11,182 bases of DNA from DASUFF01 sp036274695 (GTDB taxonomy: Bacteria > UBA10199 > JACPAL01 > GCA-016699445): assembly GCA_036274695.1 (NCBI GenBank), contig DASUFF010000029.1, positions 1-11,182 of the forward strand. The letters run 5' to 3'. Below are positions 6,352 to 11,182 of this stretch, in pieces; the stretch's first letter is position 1, and each line of letters starts with the position of its first letter. The notes under the pieces were generated by a model that ran no database searches, was not told where the DNA came from, and was given only the letters and a program-made list of their open reading frames with translations. A program made the translations under genes and the position numbers.

Positions 6352-7305
6352 ATGAGAATTCTGGGGATTCTCGACACCCTCAACGGACCCGGCGGCGCTT
6401 ATGACCTGAGGAAGGATACGTCCCATCTCCTTCTTCTGGAATTTCACCGCCGGGGGCACAACGTTTATCTGACCGATCCGGGCGGCTTGAGCGTCGAAGA
6501 GGGATCGGTTTTCGTCGTTTGCCAAAAAATCTCCGTCCTGGAAGGAGCGCCTTATTTCGACGCCGGCCGTCCCGAAAGGAAGCCCGCCTCGGACTTCCGG
6601 CTCATCCTCATGAGAAAAGATCCGCCCGTGGACGCCGCCTATCTCCAAGCCACCCGCCTCCTGGCGATGGCCCCCAAGGGGACCTGGGTCTGCAACCATC
6701 CGGACGCCCTGGCGCGGTGGAACGAAAAACTCGTCATCCTGCAATTCCCGCGCTGGATCCCGCCGACGATCGTCTCGGCCGAAGAGCCTGTCCTTAAGGA
6801 ATTCGCCCGGAAACTGGGCGGCAAGATCGTCTTGAAGGTCCTCACGGGCTTCGGCGGCCGCGGCACCCACTTGGCCGAGACCGATTCGCCGTTTTGGCCG
6901 CAGACCGTTACGACGCTGACGAAGGACGGGCGGGAACCGCTCATGGCGCAGGCCTTCCTTCCGGAGATCGCCCGCGGGGACAAAAGGATTTTCCTGTTTG
7001 ACGGAAAACCGCTCGGGGCCCTGCTGCGGATACCGGCCGCCGACGGTTTTTTGGCCAACCCGGACCTCGGGGCCAGCATCCGGCCTTCGGCATTGAGCGC
7101 CAAAGAGAAGCGCCTCTGCGCCGATTTGGCCCCCTTCCTCCGTAAGAACGGCATTTTCTTCGCGGGCATCGACGTCATCGGGGAGAAGCTCACCGAGATC
7201 AACATCACCAGCCCCGGCATGCTCTGGGAATGGAACGAGGTCGACGGGACCGCACACGAAAAGGCCATCGTCGATCTGTTCGAGCGGAAGTTGAGGCGTT
7301 CATGA
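6352..7305 (+). CDS. gshB: Glutathione synthetase (proteobacterial GshB type)
   Basis: Cytosolic ATP-grasp ligase joining gamma-glutamylcysteine and glycine to make glutathione, the second step of that pathway. The 317 residues equal the usual GshB length. The N-terminal substrate domain has the hallmark ILMRKDPPVD (85-94) and NEKL (124-127). The ATP-grasp part has IVLKVLTGFGGRGTH (159-173, glycine-rich loop), MAQAFLPEIARGDKRIFLFDG (198-218; split here only by recognition) and GIDVIGEKLTEINITSP (272-288) with the metal-binding Glu282/Asn284. ATG 6352 is chosen because MRILGILD matches the family start, although no Shine-Dalgarno precedes it. An in-frame TTG at 6295 has GAGG eight bases upstream and would add 19 non-conserved residues. 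The stop overlaps the next start as ATGA. No gshA partner is in the window. Confidence 0.93.
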   Translation: MRILGILDTLNGPGGAYDLRKDTSHLLLLEFHRRGHNVYLTDPGGLSVEEGSVFVVCQKISVLEGAPYFDAGRPERKPASDFRLILMRKDPPVDAAYLQATRLLAMAPKGTWVCNHPDALARWNEKLVILQFPRWIPPTIVSAEEPVLKEFARKLGGKIVLKVLTGFGGRGTHLAETDSPFWPQTVTTLTKDGREPLMAQAFLPEIARGDKRIFLFDGKPLGALLRIPAADGFLANPDLGASIRPSALSAKEKRLCADLAPFLRKNGIFFAGIDVIGEKLTEINITSPGMLWEWNEVDGTAHEKAIVDLFERKLRRS

Positions 7306-8558
7306 AAAAAACGCTGACGGCCTTTCTACTCCTCGTCTCCCTGACCGTTCCCGCCTACGGCTGGAATTTGAGCGACCATCGCGAAATCGCCCGCCGGGCC
7401 CTGGAAGACGTCGCCAAAGATTGGGGCCTGGACGTCCCTTGCGAGGTCCACCCCCTGGCCTCATTTCTGGACAAGCTAAAGCCCTTACGCGAACCGCTCG
7501 GCGATCCCTGGCAGTTCTCGGCTTCTCTGAAGATCAACCCGAAGGTCGACCTCGGCACCGAGGACTCCCTGCGCTTCCACGAGGGCGGCGCGAAGGGAAA
7601 AAAATCCCTGACGCCGATCCGCATCTTGGAGCTTTATTCCACGGATCCCGACGACGGGCGCGATCAGGACCTCTTCATCCGAGACGCCTCGGGCCGTCCC
7701 CACGCCGCCTTCGAGGACGAGAAATGGTTCGGCGCCGTCCAGGGCCCGAACTCGCAGGCCTTCCGTCACATCGAAAAGCCGCCGTTTTCTCTGGCGCATC
7801 CCCTGCGAACGCTGGGCATCCCATTCCGCTCCGTCGGCGAGGCGTCGCAACGCGCGGAGATCTATTTTCAACTGTCGCGGCTGGCCTTCGCGTTGGAAGA
7901 AGACTACTGGGGTTGGCGCTTCCTGGCGGGCGGGCTTCACTATCTGGAAGATCTCCATCAGCCGTATCATGCCGGCCAGATCACCCCCCTCCTCTTCCGG
8001 AAGGGTTTGGGTGTTCTTTTAAGCTGGGGTCGAAAGGAAAAAGGCTTCCTGGGGAGCTTCGCCCATGTGGTCTCGAACTCGCACCGCTTTTTCGAAACCT
8101 ACGTCGACCGCCCCGAAGGGCGCGACGGAGGGCTTAAGGACGAAGCGCTGAAAGCCGTCGGCGGAACCGACCTGGCCGACGTCCCGGGCGCGATCGCCGA
8201 CCTGGCCCGCTCCGTCCGCGACGCTTCCAATGTGCAATTCGGCCCCTTGGCCGAGGCGGTGGGCCGGATGACGGGAGAATCCCTGTACGGCAGCGAGGAA
8301 TTTTTCTCGGACGGCGACGTCAGCGGCGTCAACAGCGATCCCAAGGATTTTATTTTGGAGGGTCCCGCCTTCGAAGAAGCCAACGCCGCGATCTTCGGCA
8401 TCGTAATGGACCGATTCGCTTCCGCCGGACGCGTCACGCGCGCTTATATTCACGCCTCATTGGAAGATCGGAAGCATCCGAAGACGGCCGGGGAGATCCT
8501 TTTGATCTTGGATAACCTCTTGGGCCCGATGTCCGATCCAATCAAGCCGGAAGATTGA
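7302..8558 (+). CDS. Exported zinc-dependent phospholipase C / S1-P1 nuclease-fold protein
   Basis: Predicted periplasmic or secreted phosphoesterase of 418 residues. The signal peptide (1-20) ends A-Y-G, leaving Trp21 as the mature N-terminus. In bacterial PLC and P1 nuclease the N-terminal Trp itself ligates zinc. Trp21-NLSD-His26 repeats the W1...H6 spacing of P1/S1 nuclease. GLHYLEDLHQPYHAGQ (211-226) supplies His213, Asp217 and His223 with family spacing and nearly matches the zinc-PLC signature; Glu216 and Gln226 deviate. SHRFFETYVD (260-269) supplies His261 and Glu265, like HxxxE of Bacillus cereus PLC. His156 (FRHIEKPPF) is a likely further ligand; the Asp partner is uncertain (Asp139, or the Asp-rich 115-123). 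RVTRAYIHASLED (377-389) resembles the last PLC helix. It is longer than PLC (about 245) or P1 (about 270). Lipase versus nuclease activity cannot be told. The start overlaps gshB by ATGA; the 3' end overlaps tatD by 17 bases. Confidence 0.75.
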   Translation: MKKTLTAFLLLVSLTVPAYGWNLSDHREIARRALEDVAKDWGLDVPCEVHPLASFLDKLKPLREPLGDPWQFSASLKINPKVDLGTEDSLRFHEGGAKGKKSLTPIRILELYSTDPDDGRDQDLFIRDASGRPHAAFEDEKWFGAVQGPNSQAFRHIEKPPFSLAHPLRTLGIPFRSVGEASQRAEIYFQLSRLAFALEEDYWGWRFLAGGLHYLEDLHQPYHAGQITPLLFRKGLGVLLSWGRKEKGFLGSFAHVVSNSHRFFETYVDRPEGRDGGLKDEALKAVGGTDLADVPGAIADLARSVRDASNVQFGPLAEAVGRMTGESLYGSEEFFSDGDVSGVNSDPKDFILEGPAFEEANAAIFGIVMDRFASAGRVTRAYIHASLEDRKHPKTAGEILLILDNLLGPMSDPIKPED

Positions 8559-9312
8559 AGACCCGGCGCGTGTTCTTCGCCGCCAACGAAGCCACCGCTT
8601 CCTCCGTCATTCCCCGAAGCTCGGCCACTTTCCGTGCGACCAAACGCACATAGGCCGGCTCGTTCCTCTTGCCCCGATGGGGCTCCGGGGCGAGGAAGGG
8701 ACAATCGGTTTCGATCAAGAATTTATCCTCGGCGACGGTCCGCGCCGCCTCTTGAAGCTCGACGGTCTTCTTGAACGTAACGATGCCGGAGAAGGATACG
8801 TAGAAACCCTTCGAAGCGATGTGGGCCGCCGTCTTCGCGTCTCCCGTGTAGCAATGAAAGACGCCGCCGACCTCCCAAGCCTTCGTCTCATCGAAGATCC
8901 GAAAACAATCTTCAAAAGCATCCCGGCAATGGATGACGAGGGGCTTTCCGGCCGCTCGTGCCAACGCCACGAAGTCGGCCAATCGCGCCTGCTGAATCTC
9001 TCGCGGAGAATGTTCGTAATAATAATCGAGGCCGACCTCGCCGACGGCGACGACCTTCGGATGTTTCGCCAATTCCGCCAGCGCCTCCGTCTCCCCCGCC
9101 GCCATCTTGGCGACGTCATGGGGATGGACGCCGACGACGGCGAAAACTTGGGGGTATTTTTCGGCGATGGAAACGACTTCCCGGCTGGAGTCAAGATCGG
9201 TGCCGACGTTGACGATCGCGGAGACGCCGGCGTCGCGGGCGCGCGCCAAGAGGTCGTCGATCTTTCCGTCGAAGTCCTTGAAGTGAATATGAGCGTGGCT
9301 GTCGATCAACAC
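8542..9312 (-). CDS. TatD family metal-dependent deoxyribonuclease
   Basis: Cytosolic TIM-barrel metal hydrolase of the amidohydrolase-like TatD/YcfH family, with DNase activity shown for several members. The 256 residues match the family. All metal ligands are visible: His6 and His8 (IDSHAHIHF), Glu92 (GEVGLDYYY), His128 (LVIHCRDA), His153 (VFHCYTGD) and Asp203 (IETDCPFLAPEPHRGKRNEP). GVHPHDV (61-67) is also characteristic. The start is GTG at 9312, three bases after the TAA of the ferredoxin-fusion gene, with only a weak ribosome-binding site, so it is probably translated by coupling. Its 3' end overlaps the convergent zinc phosphoesterase gene by 17 bases. Which TatD paralogue it is (TatD, YcfH or YjjV type) is not decided; the YcfH type is the closest by eye. 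Confidence 0.95.
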   Translation of the reverse strand: MLIDSHAHIHFKDFDGKIDDLLARARDAGVSAIVNVGTDLDSSREVVSIAEKYPQVFAVVGVHPHDVAKMAAGETEALAELAKHPKVVAVGEVGLDYYYEHSPREIQQARLADFVALARAAGKPLVIHCRDAFEDCFRIFDETKAWEVGGVFHCYTGDAKTAAHIASKGFYVSFSGIVTFKKTVELQEAARTVAEDKFLIETDCPFLAPEPHRGKRNEPAYVRLVARKVAELRGMTEEAVASLAAKNTRRVFNLPA

Positions 9313-9315
9313 GGC

Positions 9316-10020
9316 TTACAGGGCCTTGTCGATGACGACGTCGAGAACCTTATCCTGCGGATTATAGTTGAACTTGAACTCCTTCGCCTTGGCGGGCAGG
9401 AGCATCTCCCGCAGGAAGCGATCCGGGAAGGAGTTGGCGACGCCGCAGAGCTTTTTGACGCGCTGGTCGTCCATCCATCCCTTGAGCATCAAGGCCTTGC
9501 CGTCGCGAGCGAGCTGGATGTCGAATTTGTAGTCCGGCATCTTGTCCGGGAGGTTCCACTTGAACTTGAGCGGATGATCCGGAACCCGATCGGGCAGGGC
9601 CAGACGCAGGAGGAACTGCTTGCCGGTCTCTTCGATCGTCGTCGCCATGCCGTAACGCTTCATGCGCTCCCAGTAGGATTCCTCGCCGCGCAACCGCTTG
9701 GCCTCTTCCCAGCGAACTTCCCACGGGCGGGTGTCTTCCACGGGCGTCGTATCGACGACTTCCTCTTCGCCGGATTTTTTCTTTTTCCCTTCGGGCGGGG
9801 GCGGCAGGACGCCCTTGATCAGAGAGATCGCATCGACCGGGCAATCATAAATGATATCCCAGGGATCGAACTTCCCGACGGGGGACGGACTCTTGGCGAT
9901 GGCGCGGGTGTGGTCCGCGTTCATCACGAAGATGTCGGGGAAGTCGTTGCAGCAGGCGTCGCAGGCGATGCAGGCATCGCTGACAGCATACTCTTCCATC
10001 TGGGCGGCGGCTTCGGCCAT
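9316..10020 (-). CDS. Two-domain protein: N-terminal [4Fe-4S] ferredoxin and C-terminal alpha-crystallin (Hsp20)-like region
   Basis: A 234-residue cytosolic protein without signal peptide. Residues 8-70 resemble a single-cluster ferredoxin: C17-x2-C20-x2-C23, an adjacent Cys24, FPDIF, and a distant C60-P in YDCPVDAISL; these four Cys could hold one [4Fe-4S] cluster. A charged, proline- and lysine-rich linker (72-125) follows. The C-terminal part (about 127-233) is beta-rich and reads like a small heat-shock protein or CS-type sandwich: FLLRLALPD, YKFDIQLARDGKALMLKG, FPDRFLREMLLP (198-209) and NYNPQDKVLDVVIDK. This second assignment is fold-level pattern reading and is less certain. ATG 10020 is preceded by AAAGGAGA. 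Cotranscribed with the TatD gene three bases downstream. I know of no assigned function; an electron-transfer or redox-sensing adaptor is possible. Confidence 0.7.
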   Translation of the reverse strand: MAEAAAQMEEYAVSDACIACDACCNDFPDIFVMNADHTRAIAKSPSPVGKFDPWDIIYDCPVDAISLIKGVLPPPPEGKKKKSGEEEVVDTTPVEDTRPWEVRWEEAKRLRGEESYWERMKRYGMATTIEETGKQFLLRLALPDRVPDHPLKFKWNLPDKMPDYKFDIQLARDGKALMLKGWMDDQRVKKLCGVANSFPDRFLREMLLPAKAKEFKFNYNPQDKVLDVVIDKAL

Positions 10021-10040
10021 GGGGTCTCCTTTTAAAGAAG

Positions 10041-10088
10041 AAGCTTAAATATTCCAAGGACCGAACCTCTTGTCAAGTCGGGCACTTG
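10041..10088 (-). promoter_or_regulatory. Promoter of the ferredoxin-fusion/tatD unit with a dyad over the -35
   Basis: On the minus strand, consensus TTGACA (plus 10076-10071) is followed 17 bases later by AATATT (10053-10048, 4/6), with transcription expected near 10041 and the start codon at 10020. An inverted repeat CAAGT (10074-10078) / ACTTG (10084-10088) with a five-base gap overlaps the -35 and could be an operator. A TATTTA alternative -10 would need a 19-base spacer. Confidence 0.55.
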
Positions 10089-10095
10089 GCGCCTG

Positions 10096-10989
10096 TTACC
10101 AGTCGATGCGCTGGCGGGTCGTGTTCGGAATCATGGTGCCGATGAACTTGAAAAGTTTGGAATGCTCGTTGGTCTCGAACTCGCGCTGGGCGACGCGCGC
10201 CTTCACCTTGCCCTCGTCGGTGCCGGCGATGAACTCCACCTTCTCAAGGTCCACGTAGCTTAGGTCGATCGACACGAGTTTGCGCGTGCCGAACTGGCCG
10301 AAGATCTCCACCTTGTCGAAGCCGTCGACGACCAAGTTTTTGGAATTGCGCGCGGTGCGGAGCCTAAAAGAGAATCCGGGATAGAACACCAGCTCCTTGG
10401 CGATCTGGCACATGCCTTGATCCCAGCTCCAGAAGCCCTTGCCCTGATTGATGGGGAAGCGGACCTCGTTGTCGGAGAATTGCACCTTATAAAGGGGCGG
10501 GCGGTTGCCGTCGTCGCGCTTGAGCTCGACGCCCGTGATCTTTTTGGGGAAGGCCGGATCGGTGAAGACCTTGGCGGCCAGGAGCACGTTCGTGATCAGG
10601 GGCGGCCTCACCACCACGGGCTTTCGGGAGACGTCCAAGTTCTTTTGAAGCACGAAGAGGAGCTGGAAAAACTGTTCGAGCTTCGTCTTGCGCGGGATGG
10701 ACTCGAAGATCTCTTTCAAGGCGGCGTCGTTCTCCGCCGAATCCGTCCACAAGAGCTTGCCCTCCTCGTCTTTGAGGGCGGCGAGCGAGGTCTTCACCTC
10801 GGCCAAGTTCACGTCCAGAATGGGCGGCGGCGGGGCCTTGGCCTCCGGACACTTCTCGGCGATCTCCTTATCCTCCTGATCGGACTCCTTCGCCGCCACG
10901 GCGGAAGCGCTCGAAAAGACGAAAGAAACCAGGGCCAATGCGATGAGCGAAAAACCCGCTTTTCTTTTAAAAGTCATATTGATAGCCAT
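10096..10989 (-). CDS. Exported protein of unknown function
   Basis: A 297-residue protein I do not recognise. Basic KRK followed by hydrophobic 12-30 and A-S-A / A-V-A-A sites (about 28-33) indicate a Sec signal peptide and a periplasmic location. The mature part begins acidic (KESDQEDKEIAEK), has a PPPP run (53-56), then a helical segment (60-115). From about 125 it is mixed and beta-strand-rich: GVELKRDDGNRPPLYKVQF, GKGFWSWDQGMCQIAKELVFYPGFSFRL, VEIFGQFGTRKLVSIDLSYVDLEKVEFIAG. It ends RQRIDW. Two Cys (47 and 194) could form a disulfide. The ATG at 10989 has a weak AGGG upstream; the ATG at 10977 (MTFKRK) is an equally plausible start. The start lies only eight bases from the divergent aminotransferase start. 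No membrane segment appears beyond the signal. Confidence 0.8.
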   Translation of the reverse strand: MAINMTFKRKAGFSLIALALVSFVFSSASAVAAKESDQEDKEIAEKCPEAKAPPPPILDVNLAEVKTSLAALKDEEGKLLWTDSAENDAALKEIFESIPRKTKLEQFFQLLFVLQKNLDVSRKPVVVRPPLITNVLLAAKVFTDPAFPKKITGVELKRDDGNRPPLYKVQFSDNEVRFPINQGKGFWSWDQGMCQIAKELVFYPGFSFRLRTARNSKNLVVDGFDKVEIFGQFGTRKLVSIDLSYVDLEKVEFIAGTDEGKVKARVAQREFETNEHSKLFKFIGTMIPNTTRQRIDW

Positions 10990-10997
10990 CGGACCCT

Positions 10998-11182
10998 ATG
11001 CCGCCTTTCGATATTAAAAAGACACTCGAAGACCGTTGGGGCGAGAACTACTCGCTGCATGAAAGGCATGTCAACCCGCAGTTCGTGAAGGTCTTACGGA
11101 CGATCGGTTTCGACAAGGTCTACAAGCGGGCCGAGGGCCAATACCTCTACGACGCCGAGGGCGGCCGCTATCTGGACCTGCT
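10998..11182 (+). CDS. Class III (acetylornithine/ornithine-type) aminotransferase, N-terminal fragment
   Basis: The first 61 codons of a PLP-dependent fold-type I aminotransferase; the rest lies beyond the window. The start MPPFDIKKTLEDRWGENYSL leads into HVNPQFVKVLRTIGFDKVYKRAEG (split by sense, residues 24-47) and QYLYDAEGGRYLDLL (48 to about 61), the usual lead-in to class III aminotransferases where the substrate entry and PLP domain begin. An in-frame TAG at 10983-10985 leaves ATG 10998 as the only upstream start; GGA at 10991-10993 is a weak ribosome-binding site. The substrate cannot be predicted because the catalytic Lys and specificity residues are outside. Divergent from the unknown exported gene, so the promoter must lie within that gene. 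Confidence 0.85.
   Translation, partial: MPPFDIKKTLEDRWGENYSLHERHVNPQFVKVLRTIGFDKVYKRAEGQYLYDAEGGRYLDL

Noticed and set aside
6229..7257. 342-codon minus-strand open frame opposite gshB
   Set aside because: gshB carries all its family motifs on the plus strand. The antisense frame is rich in Arg, Asp and Gly, as expected of a shadow, and has no recognisable domain.
8677..10035. 452-codon plus-strand open frame across tatD and the ferredoxin-fusion gene
   Set aside because: The minus-strand TatD metal ligands and the ferredoxin cysteines are intact. The plus frame is a skewed-composition shadow spanning two real genes and their junction.
1..11182. CRISPR arrays, tRNA/rRNA genes, insertion sequences, phage or defence genes
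   Set aside because: No regularly spaced repeats, cloverleaf sequences, transposase motifs or terminal inverted repeats were seen. All coding space is taken by ordinary chromosomal genes.

Overview
The window is a gene-dense, GC-rich stretch of a Gram-negative bacterial chromosome. It carries two lipobox-type lipoproteins, periplasmic signal peptides, the peptidoglycan enzyme MltG and a proteobacterial-type glutathione synthetase. Frequent GTG starts, four-base stop/start overlaps and the mix of housekeeping genes suggest a deltaproteobacterial or Bdellovibrionota/Myxococcota-like lineage. That placement is inference, as no rRNA or lineage marker is present. No mobile element, CRISPR array, tRNA or rRNA was seen. 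Twelve protein genes fill nearly all of the window, and no gene-free stretch exceeds 300 bases.

Layout. (a) 1-1359, minus: ruvX followed by mltG (cut by the window edge), overlapping by GTGA. (b) 1419-2790, plus: a small acylphosphatase, then a parvulin-type peptidyl-prolyl isomerase lipoprotein with its own clear sigma70 promoter. (c) 2809-5732, minus: gyrA followed by a DUF192 lipoprotein coupled through a GTGA overlap. (d) 5733-5993: a 261-base divergent control region with A-tracts, a hup promoter and two leader hairpins. (e) 5994-8558, plus: HU, glutathione synthetase (gshB), and an exported protein whose metal-ligand pattern matches zinc-dependent phospholipase C / P1 nuclease. gshB and the last gene overlap by ATGA. 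(f) 8542-10020, minus: a two-domain protein (N-terminal [4Fe-4S] ferredoxin plus an alpha-crystallin-like C-terminus), then a TatD-family nuclease three bases downstream. (g) 10096-10989, minus: an unrecognised exported protein. (h) 10998 to the window end, plus: the start of a class III aminotransferase.

The genes form several short, mostly unrelated transcription units; I see no single coordinated system and no convincing new defence or mobile system. The points most worth a second look are the ferredoxin/alpha-crystallin fusion, the unannotated-looking zinc phosphoesterase with its predicted N-terminal Trp ligand, the dyad-rich hup-gshB leader with alternative hairpins, Leu in place of Ser83 (E. 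coli numbering) in the GyrA quinolone pocket, and Asn in place of a conserved catalytic Asp in RuvX.
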